DNA from: Vogesella mureinivorans
GTDB taxonomy: Bacteria; Pseudomonadota; Gammaproteobacteria; Burkholderiales; Chromobacteriaceae
DNA: 64,000 bases
Direction of reading: 5' to 3'
NCBI RefSeq assembly: GCF_007644035.1
Contig: NZ_VMTV02000099.1
Location: 62,001 to 126,000, forward strand
Shown here: positions 27,927-36,435 of the stretch, one piece after another
Layout: every line of letters starts with the position of its first letter
How positions within the stretch are numbered: position 1 is the stretch's first letter
The notes under the pieces: model-generated
Told to the model about the DNA's origin: nothing
Database searches by the model: none
Seen by the model: the letters and a program-made list of their open reading frames with translations, nothing else
Made by a program: the position numbers and the translations under genes

Positions 27927-28404
27927 GCTGGCGGTGCAGCTGGGCCAACAGTTGGCCGCAGCAGGGCAGCGCGTGACGGTAGCCGAATCCTGCACCGGTG
28001 GTGGTGTGGCAGCAGCGCTGACCGCCGTTCCCGGTAGCTCGGCGTGGTTCGATCTTTCGGTAGTGACCTACAGCAACGAAGCCAAGCAGCGCCTGCTTGG
28101 CGTGCCGCAGGCGATATTGCAGGCGCATGGCGCCGTCAGCTTGCCGGTGGCTGCTGCCATGGCCGAAGGTGCACGTGAGCTGGCCGGGGCTGATTGGGCT
28201 ATGTCTGTCACTGGCATTGCGGGCCCTGGTGGCGGCTCGGCAGAAAAGCCTGTCGGGACCGTATGTTTTGCCGTGGCGCATGCCACTGGCACAGAGGCGC
28301 GCAGTTGTCATTTTGCGGGCGACCGTGACCAGGTGCGAGCCCAGGCGGTGGTGTGGGTACTGGGCTTTTTGCAGAGCTGTCTTTCCGGGCAGGCTGCGGC
28401 GTAA
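27913..28404 (+). CDS. pncC: Nicotinamide-nucleotide amidohydrolase (CinA C-terminal family)
   Basis: A 163-residue single-domain protein that deamidates NMN to NaMN for NAD recycling. The catalytic Ser motif AESCTGGGVAAALT, VVTYSNEAKQRLLGV and SVTGIAGPGGGSAEKPVGTV are diagnostic. The N-terminal CinA domain is absent, as in standalone PncC. A GTTGGCCGCA repeat at 27951-27960 encodes QLAAAG. Confidence 0.94.
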   Translation: MNLHELAVQLGQQLAAAGQRVTVAESCTGGGVAAALTAVPGSSAWFDLSVVTYSNEAKQRLLGVPQAILQAHGAVSLPVAAAMAEGARELAGADWAMSVTGIAGPGGGSAEKPVGTVCFAVAHATGTEARSCHFAGDRDQVRAQAVVWVLGFLQSCLSGQAAA

Positions 28405-28639
28405 TAGCGATAAAAAATGCCTTTTATGTGAATTTTGCGTGATATTTATGCAAAAACGCAGGTGTCGCACTGTGCGGCTGTGCGTATAATCACGCCCCTG
28501 CTCGCATAATTGAGGCAGGTTTGTTGGCGCCAATGCGACGGTAAGCCTGCCTTACTAATATGTTGGCCGTGTGTAGCGGCAAGATTATCGCTACTATGAG
28601 CCAGCCACTTTACAGACACGACGTTGGGAGAGACATCTC
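28405..28639 (+). other. Leader and promoter region of the nucleoside-type ABC importer
   Basis: About 235 bases. A plausible -10 lies near CGTATAATC (28484-28492), leaving a long 5' leader of about 140 bases. I could not match the leader to a known riboswitch consensus. GGGAGAG just before the ATG of 28640 is the ribosome-binding site. Confidence 0.4.
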
Positions 28640-29644
28640 ATGCAAATTACCAAGAAAAAGAGCCTGGCTGTTGCTGCTGCAACCCTGATGGCTGCGGCTT
28701 CATCCAGTTTTGCTTTCACCCCTGCCGTGGTCTACGACCAGGCTGGCAAATTCGACAAGAGCTTTAACGAAGCGGCCTATACCGGCGCCGAGCGCTTCAA
28801 GAAGTCTACTGGCATCGCTTACCGCGAAGCGCAGATCGCCAACGAAGCGCAAAAAGAGCAAGTGCTGCGTAACCTGGCGCGCAAGAATGTCGATCTGGTC
28901 ATTGCTGTTGGTTTCTCCTTTACCCAGGCTGTTCAGACCGTGGCTGCCGAATTCCCTAAAGTGAAATTCGCCATCGTGGATGACGTGGCCAAGGGCGCAA
29001 ACGTACAGTCTGTGATCTTCAAGGAACAGGAAGGCTCCTACCTGGTAGGCATGGCGGCTACCCTGGCGTCCAAATCCAAAAAAGTGGGTTTCATCGGTGG
29101 TATGGATGTACCGCTGATTCGTGCTTTCGGCTGCGGCTATACCCAGGGTGCCAAGGCAGCAGATGCCAAGGTCGAAGTGGTATCCAATATGACCGGCACC
29201 ACCCCGCAAGCGTTTAACGACCCGGCACGCGGTGGCGAGCTGGCGCGTAGCCAGTTTGACCGTGGCGTAGACGTGGTATTCCACGCTGCTGGCGGTACCG
29301 GCATGGGCGTGCTGCAAGCGGCCAAAGACAAAAACAAGCTGGGTATCGGTGTGGATTCCAACCAGAACCACCTGTTCCCGGGCTTTGTGCTGACCTCCAT
29401 GCTCAAGCGCGTAGACAATGCTGTTTACCAGCTGATGCTGGATGGCCAGAAAGGCACCTGGAAGCCAGGCGTGGTGACCATGGGTCTGAAAGAAGGCGGT
29501 GTGGATTGGGCGCTGGATGCGAACAACCGCAAGCTGATCAGCAAAGATATCGAAACCAAAGTAAACCAGGCCAAGAAAGACATTATTTCTGGCAAGGTAA
29601 AAGTGGTTGACTACCGCGCTGGCAATAGCTGCCCGGTAAAATAA
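28640..29644 (+). CDS. BMP-family ABC transporter substrate-binding protein
   Basis: 334 residues with a Sec signal peptide (about 1-25, ending SSFA) and no lipobox, so it is periplasmic. The BMP/PnrA fold is recognisable from VVYDQAGKFDKSFNEAAYTGAERF, KVGFIGGMDVPLIRAFGCGYTQGAK and GVDSNQNHLFPGFVLTSMLKRVDNAVY. Characterised members bind nucleosides. The ATPase and two permeases follow after a 338-base gap with two hairpins. Confidence 0.92.
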   Translation: MQITKKKSLAVAAATLMAAASSSFAFTPAVVYDQAGKFDKSFNEAAYTGAERFKKSTGIAYREAQIANEAQKEQVLRNLARKNVDLVIAVGFSFTQAVQTVAAEFPKVKFAIVDDVAKGANVQSVIFKEQEGSYLVGMAATLASKSKKVGFIGGMDVPLIRAFGCGYTQGAKAADAKVEVVSNMTGTTPQAFNDPARGGELARSQFDRGVDVVFHAAGGTGMGVLQAAKDKNKLGIGVDSNQNHLFPGFVLTSMLKRVDNAVYQLMLDGQKGTWKPGVVTMGLKEGGVDWALDANNRKLISKDIETKVNQAKKDIISGKVKVVDYRAGNSCPVK

Positions 29645-29676
29645 TGTTGTAATCGTCTGTCTGATCCAGACGACTT

Positions 29677-29712
29677 GTGCGGCAAGCAGTTCATTCTGCT
29701 TGCCGCACTTTA
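29677..29712 (+). terminator. Intra-operon terminator after the binding-protein gene
   Basis: Stem GTGCGGCAAGCAG / CTGCTTGCCGCAC with loop TTCATT, then TTTATT. Partial termination here would give more binding protein than membrane components, a common arrangement in ABC operons. Confidence 0.8.
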
Positions 29713-29889
29713 TTGTGTCTGCAGTGGCGGTATAGTGAAGCCTGTTGCTGCTGCACAGCCCGGCTGCAGCTTGGCACGGGAGGGGTAGCCCCAGGCGTGG
29801 CGCGTGGCAGGTTTGCCATGCGGCCCGCAGGGGGAAAGGTGGCCGGCCTGGCTGGCTACCGTCTGATTATCGAGTTTCGTTTGGCGCGT

Positions 29890-29918
29890 GCGGCAAGCAA
29901 TACCTGCTTGCCGCGCTT
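29890..29918 (+). terminator. Second copy of the GCGGCAAGCA hairpin
   Basis: Stem GCGGCAAGCA / TGCTTGCCGC with a 5-base loop, followed by GCTTTG. The arms repeat those of the hairpin at 29677. Confidence 0.55.
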
Positions 29919-29982
29919 TGTTGTGCCTGCTGTATGCGGGGCGCCATATGGAAACGGCATTTTAACCGAGAGCGAGATCACT

Positions 29983-31506
29983 ATGGCCGAATTAGCCATC
30001 GAGCTCATTGGCGTGAACAAACACTTCGGTGAAGTGCACGCCAATAAGAACATTACTTTCGGAGTTCGCAAAGGTACCGTTCACGGCATTATTGGCGAGA
30101 ACGGTGCTGGCAAATCCACACTGATGAGCATTATCTATGGCTACTATCAGGCGGATTCCGGAACCATCAAGATTAACGGCAAGGCCGAGCGCATTCGTTC
30201 GTCGCATGCGGCCATTGGCCTGGGTATTGGCATGGTGCATCAGCATTTCATGCTGGTAGACCCGTTTACCGTGCTGGAAAACATTGTGCTGGGTGCCGAA
30301 GGTGGCATAACGCTGGATGGCAGCCTGGCTGCCGCGCGTACCCATCTGCAAAAGCTGAACCAGGACTACGGTCTGCAAGTGGACCCGGATGCGATTGTGG
30401 GCGAGCTGGGGGTGGGCACGCAGCAGCGTGTGGAAATCCTGAAAACGCTGTATCGCGGTGCCGACGTGCTGATTCTGGACGAGCCCACCGCAGTGCTGAC
30501 ACCGCAAGAGGCGGACGACCTGTTCCGCATCCTGCGTCTGCTGCGCGACCAGGGCAAGACGGTGATCCTGATTACGCACAAGCTGCGCGAGGTGCTGGAT
30601 ATTACCGACGATGTCACGGTAATGCGTGCCGGCGAAATCGTGGGGCAGGTGCGTACTGCGGATGTCACCAAGGAAGACCTGGCCGACCTGATGGTTGGCC
30701 GCAAGGTGAACATGCACCTGGACAAGGCCGCCGCCGTGCCAGGCAAAAAGGTGCTGAGTGTCTCCGGCCTGAACCTGGTAGACAGCCGTGGTGTAGCGCT
30801 GCTGAAGGATATCGGCTTTGACCTGCACGCTGGCGAGATCGTGGGTATTGCCGGTGTGTCCGGTAATGGCCAGTCCGAACTGCTGGAGGTGCTGTCCGGT
30901 ATGCGCGAGGCCACGTCTGGCTCGGTGCAGTTCAAAGGCACGGAGCTGGCGACGCTGAAAACCCGCGAGCCGAAGGCGGCTGCCTATCGCAAGCTGGGTA
31001 TTGCCCATATTCCGGAAGACCGTTCGCGCGAGGGCATGGTGAAGGACTTCATGACCTTCGAAAACGCCATCCTGGGCTACCACGATGACCCGAGCGTGCG
31101 CCGTGGCTTCCTGTTTAACCGCAAGGCCATCATCGAGCGTTGCCGTCGTTTCATCGACGAGTTCGACGTGCGTCCGGCGCTGACGCACCGCCGTATCGGC
31201 CTGTTCTCGGGTGGTAACCAGCAAAAAGTGATTCTGGCGCGTGAAATTCACGCCAACCCGGACCTGCTGCTGATCGGCCAGCCTACGCGTGGCGTGGATA
31301 TCGGCGCGATCGAGTTCATTCACAAGCGCCTGATGCAGCTGCGTGACGAGGGCAAGGCCCTGCTGCTGGTGTCGGTAGAGCTGGACGAGATCATGGCCTT
31401 GAGTGACCGCATTATCGTGATGAACGGTGGTGCCATTTCCGGCGAGCTGCCGGCGGCTGAAGCCACCGCCACTTCGCTGGGTTTGTTGATGGGGGGACAT
31501 AAATGA
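29983..31506 (+). CDS. ABC transporter ATPase, duplicated-domain nucleoside/sugar type
   Basis: 507 residues with two ATP-binding domains. The first has GENGAGKST, LGVGTQQRVEILK and LILDEPTAVLTP; the second has the degenerate Walker A GVSGNGQSE and signature LFSGGNQQKVILAREI, as in NupA/RbsA-type proteins. I chose the ATG at 29983; the frame is open 102 codons upstream through the hairpins but that part has no family match. It overlaps the next gene by four bases (ATGA). Confidence 0.94.
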   Translation: MAELAIELIGVNKHFGEVHANKNITFGVRKGTVHGIIGENGAGKSTLMSIIYGYYQADSGTIKINGKAERIRSSHAAIGLGIGMVHQHFMLVDPFTVLENIVLGAEGGITLDGSLAAARTHLQKLNQDYGLQVDPDAIVGELGVGTQQRVEILKTLYRGADVLILDEPTAVLTPQEADDLFRILRLLRDQGKTVILITHKLREVLDITDDVTVMRAGEIVGQVRTADVTKEDLADLMVGRKVNMHLDKAAAVPGKKVLSVSGLNLVDSRGVALLKDIGFDLHAGEIVGIAGVSGNGQSELLEVLSGMREATSGSVQFKGTELATLKTREPKAAAYRKLGIAHIPEDRSREGMVKDFMTFENAILGYHDDPSVRRGFLFNRKAIIERCRRFIDEFDVRPALTHRRIGLFSGGNQQKVILAREIHANPDLLLIGQPTRGVDIGAIEFIHKRLMQLRDEGKALLLVSVELDEIMALSDRIIVMNGGAISGELPAAEATATSLGLLMGGHK

Positions 31507-32603
31507 GTCAGCCAGCCAATATGCCGCGCTGGGCCAGCCTGTGGCTGATGCCGCTGCTGAACCTGTTTGCGGCACTGTTTGTATCGGGCCTGGTGATTGC
31601 ACTGATCGGTGAAGACCCGGTGGAGTGCCTGAAACTGATGATTAACGGTGCATTCGGTTACCCCGAAGGCATCGGCTACACGCTGTTTTACACCACTAGC
31701 TTTATCTTTACCGGCCTGGCCGTGGCGGCGGCGTTTCATGCCGGCCTGTTCAATATCGGCGGCGAAGGCCAGATGTATCTGGCCGGCCTGGGCGTGACCC
31801 TGGTGTGCTTGCAGTTTGATTACTTGCCGGCGTATGTGGTGATTCCGCTGGCCATGTTGGCCGCCATCCTGTTTGGCGGGGCGTGGGCGCTGGTGCCGGG
31901 CTATCTACAGGCCAAGCGTGGCAGCCACATTGTGGTCACCACCATCATGTTCAACTTTATTGCCAGCTCGCTGATGACCTGGCTGCTGGTGGACAAGCTG
32001 CGCATGGAAGGCTCGCAAACACCGGCTACCCGCGAGTTTGCCCAGAACGCCTGGGTGCCCATGCTGCACGAGTGGTTTGCGCCGCTGGGTGTCGAGCTGC
32101 CCAATACCCCGCTGAATGCCAGCTTCTTCCTGGCGCTGATCGCCCTGGTGCTGTTCTACCTGGTGGTGTGGCATAGCCCGAAAGGCTTTGTGACCCGCAC
32201 CGTGGGTCTGAACGAAAAAGCCGCCCGTTATGCCGGTATTCCGGTGGATAAGGTGATTATCGCCGTGATGTGCGTATCGGGTGCCTTGGCGGGCCTGGCG
32301 GCCATCAACGAGCTGCTGGGCTCTACCCACCGCATGAATATGGGCTTTACCAACGGTATCGGCTTTGTCGGTATCGCGGTGGCGCTGATGGGGCGTAACC
32401 ACCCGGTAGGTATTCTGCTGTCGGCGCTGCTGTTTGGCGCGCTGACGCAGGGCGGCCTGGACTTGTCGTTCGAGAAGCCGGCCATTACACGCGAGATGAT
32501 CATCTTTACCCAGGGCTTGATCATCCTGTTCTGTGGTGCGCTGGAAAACCTCTTCCAGACCCCGCTATCGGCTGCGTTCAAGCGCATGCTGAAGAACCAG
32601 TAA
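31503..32603 (+). CDS. ABC transporter permease (nucleoside-type, first subunit)
   Basis: 366 residues with about eight to ten hydrophobic segments. The BPD_transp_2-family region FNIGGEGQMYLAGLG and the later GIAVALMGRNHPVGILLSALLFGAL are characteristic. It pairs with the permease at 32614 to form the heterodimeric channel. It overlaps the ATPase gene and is 10 bases from the next gene. Confidence 0.92.
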   Translation: MSQPANMPRWASLWLMPLLNLFAALFVSGLVIALIGEDPVECLKLMINGAFGYPEGIGYTLFYTTSFIFTGLAVAAAFHAGLFNIGGEGQMYLAGLGVTLVCLQFDYLPAYVVIPLAMLAAILFGGAWALVPGYLQAKRGSHIVVTTIMFNFIASSLMTWLLVDKLRMEGSQTPATREFAQNAWVPMLHEWFAPLGVELPNTPLNASFFLALIALVLFYLVVWHSPKGFVTRTVGLNEKAARYAGIPVDKVIIAVMCVSGALAGLAAINELLGSTHRMNMGFTNGIGFVGIAVALMGRNHPVGILLSALLFGALTQGGLDLSFEKPAITREMIIFTQGLIILFCGALENLFQTPLSAAFKRMLKNQ

Positions 32604-32613
32604 GGAGCACAGC

Positions 32614-33561
32614 ATGGACATGATTTTTAGTGTGCTGGATGCCACGCTGCGTGTGAGTACCCCGCTGGTACTGGCGGCGCTGGCCGGTTTGTTTTCCGAG
32701 CGCTCCGGTGTGGTGGACCTGGCGCTGGAAGGCAAGATGTTGGCCGCAGCGTTTGCTGCCGCCTGCGTGGCATATATTGCGCAGTCCCCATGGGTGGGTC
32801 TGGGTGCCGGTATTGCCGCCGGTATGGCGGTGGCCATGCTGCACGGCATGGTGTCGATTACCTATAACGGCAACCAGCTGATTTCCGGCGTGGCCATCAA
32901 CATGATGGTGTCGGGTGTTACCCCGGTGCTGGCGCTGGCCTGGTTCCAGCAGGGGGGGCGCACGCCTACGCTGTCGGACGAGGCGCGCTTTACCGCCATC
33001 GACCTGCCGTTTGCCGATGCCATTGCCCACAGCCCGGCGCTGAAAACCTTCTTTGGCCATAACATCCTGGTGTACCTGGCCCTGCTGCTGATTTTTGTGG
33101 TGAGCTGGGTGGTGTACAAGAGCCGCTTTGGCCTGCGTTTGCGTGCCGTGGGTGAAAACCCGCATGCGGCGGATGCGGCGGGTATCAGCGTGAAGGGCGT
33201 GCGTTATATGGCTCAGGCTGTTGGCGGTGCCTTGTGCGGTGTGGCGGGTGCCTACCTGGTGCTGGCGCAAACCGGCGCCTTTATCCAGGACATGACGGCC
33301 GGTAAAGGCTATCTGGCGCTGGCGGCGCTGATCTTTGGTAAATGGCGCCCATGGGCTGCCGTGCTGGGCTGCCTGATTTTTGCCTTTACCGATGCGATCC
33401 AGATTCGCCTGCAGGGCGTGGAGCTGCCGTTGATCGGCAGTATTCCGGATGCTTTCATCCAGGCGCTGCCGTACGTGCTGACCGTGGTATTGCTGGCGGG
33501 CTTCATGGGCCGTGCCGTGGCACCGAAAGCCATTGGCGTACCGTTTGTAAAATCACGCTAA
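32614..33561 (+). CDS. ABC transporter permease (nucleoside-type, second subunit)
   Basis: A 315-residue polytopic membrane protein. FSERSGVVDLALEGKMLAAAFAA, GLRLRAVGENPHAADAAGISV and LALAALIFGKWRP match the second permease of BMP-type importers. The gene is preceded by TAAGGAG. It is the last gene of the operon, followed by a GTTGGCCGCA repeat that begins one base after the stop and a terminator. Confidence 0.92.
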   Translation: MDMIFSVLDATLRVSTPLVLAALAGLFSERSGVVDLALEGKMLAAAFAAACVAYIAQSPWVGLGAGIAAGMAVAMLHGMVSITYNGNQLISGVAINMMVSGVTPVLALAWFQQGGRTPTLSDEARFTAIDLPFADAIAHSPALKTFFGHNILVYLALLLIFVVSWVVYKSRFGLRLRAVGENPHAADAAGISVKGVRYMAQAVGGALCGVAGAYLVLAQTGAFIQDMTAGKGYLALAALIFGKWRPWAAVLGCLIFAFTDAIQIRLQGVELPLIGSIPDAFIQALPYVLTVVLLAGFMGRAVAPKAIGVPFVKSR

Positions 33562-33580
33562 GTTGGCCGCAAGCCATGAC

Positions 33581-33610
33581 AAAACCCCCTGCCACTGGCA
33601 GGGGGTTTTT
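33581..33610. terminator. Bidirectional terminator after the ABC operon
   Basis: Stem AAAACCCCCTGCCA / TGGCAGGGGGTTTT around a single base, then TTTT. It separates the importer operon from the convergent xerC. Confidence 0.9.
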
Positions 33611-33648
33611 CTTTGGGCGCTGTGCCAAGCGGTAGCGCTTGTTCGGTT

Positions 33649-34545
33649 TTACTGTTTGTCTTTGTCGCCCAGCTTGGCGCGCGGGTGGGCGGTGTCGTAC
33701 ACCTTGGCCAGGTGCTGGAAATCCAGGCTGGTGTAGATCTGCGTGGTGGCCAGGTTGGCGTGGCCCAGCAGCTCTTGCACGGCGCGCAGGTCGCCGGAGG
33801 ACTGCAGCATGTGGCTGGCAAAGGAGTGGCGCAGCATGTGCGGGTGCACGTGCTGTTCGCTGCCACTGTGCAGGGCCCAGCGCTCCAGCCGGCGGGCCAG
33901 CTGGCGGCTGCTGATGCGTACGCCTTTGCTAGAGACAAATAGCGCTTCCTCGCCGTCGGCGGCCTGGCGTAGCGGTAGCCAGCGCTGCAGGGCGGCGACC
34001 GCCTGCTTGCCGATGGGCAGGATGCGCTCGCGGTTGCCTTTGCCTTGTACTTTCAGCAGGGCTTCGCGCAGGTCGATGTCGGCCAGGTTGATGGACACGG
34101 TTTCGGATAGCCGCAGGCCGGATGAGTACATCAGCTCGAAAATGGCGGCGTCACGTATTTCGCGCTCGTCCTCGGCGGGGGCGTCCAGCAGCTGCATGGC
34201 GCTGTCCACACTCAGCGTCTTGGGTAGGCGCTGCCCGGCGCGTGGTGCACGCACGCCGGCGCAGGGGTTGGCCGCCAGCCATTCGCGGCGGATCATCCAT
34301 TCAAACAGGCTGCGCCAGGTAGACAGCATGCGCGCCAGCGTGCGCGGCGACAGGCCGTGGCGGCGCAGCTGGCCCAGGGCGCGCTGGATGGCCGGGCCGT
34401 CTGTGTGCTCGGGCTGGCTGCTGCCTAGCAGCGCGGCCAGCTTGGTGAGGTCGCGACGGTAGGCGATGCGCGTGTGCTCGCTGCGTGCGGCCAACCTGAG
34501 CTGGTCGTCGTAGGCGTCAATCAGGGCTTGCCAGTGTGCGTCCAT
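33649..34545 (-). CDS. xerC: Tyrosine recombinase XerC
   Basis: 298 residues, the standard Xer length. Catalytic residues are visible: Arg in SGLRLSETV, Lys in GKGNRER, HPHMLRHSFASH, LGHANLATTQIYT with the nucleophile Tyr. XerC with XerD resolves chromosome dimers at dif. The C-terminal FQHLAKVYDTAHPRAK is typical of XerC. It overlaps the MoxR gene by one base. In many betaproteobacteria xerC lies instead beside dapF. Confidence 0.95.
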   Translation of the reverse strand: MDAHWQALIDAYDDQLRLAARSEHTRIAYRRDLTKLAALLGSSQPEHTDGPAIQRALGQLRRHGLSPRTLARMLSTWRSLFEWMIRREWLAANPCAGVRAPRAGQRLPKTLSVDSAMQLLDAPAEDEREIRDAAIFELMYSSGLRLSETVSINLADIDLREALLKVQGKGNRERILPIGKQAVAALQRWLPLRQAADGEEALFVSSKGVRISSRQLARRLERWALHSGSEQHVHPHMLRHSFASHMLQSSGDLRAVQELLGHANLATTQIYTSLDFQHLAKVYDTAHPRAKLGDKDKQ

Positions 34546-35396
34546 TAGCCGCGCCGCATTTTGGCCATCTGCATCAGGCGCTCGAAGAAGTGCATGTCCT
34601 GCTCGTTTTTCAGCAATGCACCGGCCATGGGCGGCGGGGTGTTGCTGTCGCGGTGCTGTTGCAGCTGTTGTTCGCTAATGCCTTCGCTGTCCAGCAGCTT
34701 CAGCCAGTCCAGCAACTCGGAGGTGGTGGGCTTCTTTTTCAGGCCGTTCATGTCGCGAATGCCGGTGAATACTTCCAGCGCCTCGCGTACCAGCTGCTGG
34801 CGGATATCGGGGTAGTGCACCTGGATGATCTGCTGCAAGGTGTCGCGGTCCGGAAAGCGGATGTAGTGAAAGAAGCAGCGACGCAGGAAGGCGTCCGGCA
34901 GCTCTTTTTCATTGTTGGAGGTAATGATGATGATGGGGCGATGGCGTGCTTTGATGAATTCTTGTGTTTCGTGCACAAAGAACTCCATCTGGTCCAGCTC
35001 GCGCAGCAGGTCGTTGGGGAATTCGATATCGGCTTTGTCGATTTCGTCGATCAGTAAGATGGCCTGCTCGTCGCTGGCAAAGGCTTGCCACAGCTTGCCC
35101 TGGCGGATGTAGTGGCGAATATCGTGCACTTTGTCATTGCCCAGCTGCGAGTCGCGCAGGCGCGACACGGCGTCGTACTCGTACAGGCCGTGCTGCGCCT
35201 TGGTGGTGGATTTGATCGGCCACACGATCAGCTGTTTGCCCAGCGCGCGGGCAATTTCCTCGGCCAGCATGGTCTTGCCGGTGCCGGGTTCGCCTTTTAC
35301 CAGTAGCGGGCGCTGCAGGGTGATGGCGGCGTTGACGGCCATCATCAGGTCATCGGTGGCAATGTAGTTGTCGGTGCCGTTAAAGCGGGTTTTCAT
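34545..35396 (-). CDS. MoxR-family AAA+ ATPase
   Basis: 283 residues. Walker A GEPGTGKT, Walker B LLIDEIDKAD, sensor TSNNEKELPDAFLRRC and the C-terminal lid match the MoxR/CoxD group. These chaperones insert metal cofactors or remodel complexes, usually with a VWA-domain partner. No VWA gene follows; the next gene is xerC, joined by a TAATG overlap. Confidence 0.93.
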   Translation of the reverse strand: MKTRFNGTDNYIATDDLMMAVNAAITLQRPLLVKGEPGTGKTMLAEEIARALGKQLIVWPIKSTTKAQHGLYEYDAVSRLRDSQLGNDKVHDIRHYIRQGKLWQAFASDEQAILLIDEIDKADIEFPNDLLRELDQMEFFVHETQEFIKARHRPIIIITSNNEKELPDAFLRRCFFHYIRFPDRDTLQQIIQVHYPDIRQQLVREALEVFTGIRDMNGLKKKPTTSELLDWLKLLDSEGISEQQLQQHRDSNTPPPMAGALLKNEQDMHFFERLMQMAKMRRG

Positions 35397-35431
35397 GGTT
35401 TAGCCTGTGTGTTGTTATGCATAAATGCAAA

Positions 35432-35451
35432 CAGCCGCCTGGCGGCGGCTG
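35432..35451 (-). terminator. Weak hairpin between TerB-like and MoxR genes
   Basis: Stem CAGCCGCC / GGCGGCTG with a 4-base loop and a short T-containing tail on the minus strand. It may be an attenuator. Confidence 0.4.
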
Positions 35452-35466
35452 CTGTCGGTGGCTGGC

Positions 35467-35883
35467 TTAGTTTTTTGCCAGCTCGGCCTGGAGGTCGTCC
35501 AGGGTAATGTGCCAGTAGTGCATCATGTGGCGCAACAGCAGCATTTCCGGATCACTGATTGTATTGTCCGATTTGCAAATGTCCAGCGCCAGTGCGCAGC
35601 AGATCACGCGCTTGTTGCGCTCGGTCACGCCGTCCAGAATGATATTGGTGCGCTCGGAAGCCAGCAGGTGGATGGTGCCGTCTTCTTCGGCCTCATCAGA
35701 AATATCGTCGCAGTAATCTACCAGCACTTTGATGAAGTCTTTGCGGCCCAGATTCAGCAGCTCGTAGACGTGCAGGTTTTCCAGGGTTTCGATCTCGCGC
35801 GGGTCCATATTGCCATCGGTAATCATGAACATGGCAAGAATGCGTGCCAGGGCTTCCGGGCTGTTTGGCGCGTATTTTTTCAT
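35467..35883 (-). CDS. TerB-like helical protein
   Basis: 138 residues. The acidic helix pattern AMFMITDGNMDPREIETLENLHVYELL resembles TerB/tellurite-resistance-like domains (DG-x-x-x-x-E metal motifs), and DNTISDPEMLLLRHMMHYW gives a second DxxxxxxE element. The resemblance is by pattern only. It is cytosolic, with no membrane segment. Its ATG overlaps the stop of the thioesterase gene (ATGA), so these two are coupled. Confidence 0.6.
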   Translation of the reverse strand: MKKYAPNSPEALARILAMFMITDGNMDPREIETLENLHVYELLNLGRKDFIKVLVDYCDDISDEAEEDGTIHLLASERTNIILDGVTERNKRVICCALALDICKSDNTISDPEMLLLRHMMHYWHITLDDLQAELAKN

Positions 35884-36326
35884 GGCGCGTTTCCTTTTTC
35901 GTGTGCCGCCAGCCGGGCAGTGAATGCCATGGGCGCTGGGGCGACTTTTCGTTGTTGATAGTCAAAAAACACCACACCTGTCTTGATGCGTAGTGTTTCT
36001 TGTTGAGTCCGGGTGTTGCTGGCGGTGTAGACGATATCAAAGCCGTACCGGTTGTGGTCTGCCAAGCCTAGCTCGAAATGCATCACATCGCCATGAAACA
36101 CTTCTGCCTTGTACATTACCGCAGCGTCACTAACGATAATACCGAAGCCTTCGATATTTAGCTCGGTGTAATCGAGTGATTTGAGCCAGCGCAAGCGTAC
36201 TTCGTGTGCCAGGCGCAACGCAGCGTCATTGCCCATGTGGCCGCCGTAGTTGATATCGGCAATGGCGACTTGCAGTTCGGTGCGGAACACTATGCTTTGC
36301 GGTAGATCTATTACGATGCGAGCCAT
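35880..36326 (-). CDS. Hotdog-fold acyl-CoA thioesterase (4-hydroxybenzoyl-CoA thioesterase-like)
   Basis: 148 residues. The segment ADINYGGHMGNDAALRLAHEVRLRWLKSLDY resembles the active-site helix of the 4HBT/YbgC group, although the usual DxxGHVNN reads NYGGHMGN. The hydrophobic beta strands that follow fit a single hotdog domain. The substrate is unknown. It is upstream of and overlaps the TerB-like gene. Confidence 0.82.
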   Translation of the reverse strand: MARIVIDLPQSIVFRTELQVAIADINYGGHMGNDAALRLAHEVRLRWLKSLDYTELNIEGFGIIVSDAAVMYKAEVFHGDVMHFELGLADHNRYGFDIVYTASNTRTQQETLRIKTGVVFFDYQQRKVAPAPMAFTARLAAHEKGNAP

Positions 36327-36435
36327 GCGCTTGTCCTTATTCCAATGATGTAATACTGCGCTTGCTGTTAATCTTTATCAATGCCTGTGTGATGGCTTGC
36401 GCTAGACTTGAATAACACGTGAGACAGGAGGGCAT

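Larger units (their letters stand above)
29645..29982 (+). other. 338-base gap between binding protein and ATPase genes, with two similar hairpins
   Basis: It begins with a terminator (29677-29712) and holds a second, closely similar hairpin (29890-29918). The 177 bases between them have no convincing gene. They are GC-rich with many short complementary stretches, so a structured or processed RNA is possible. The open frame that joins this to the ATPase gene is not credible as protein. Confidence 0.5.

Noticed and set aside
28405-28639. Possible purine or other riboswitch before the nucleoside-type importer
   Set aside because: The long leader is suggestive, but I could not match purine, cobalamin or other aptamer consensus, so I list it only as a leader region.
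29677-29982. Upstream extension of the ABC ATPase frame
   Set aside because: It runs through both hairpins and gives a Cys/Arg-rich peptide unlike the family; MAELAIEL at 29983 aligns with the family N-terminus.
34545-35883. MoxR and TerB-like genes as a defence or tellurite-resistance island
   Set aside because: No other ter genes, VWA proteins or mobile signatures nearby, and neighbours are housekeeping.
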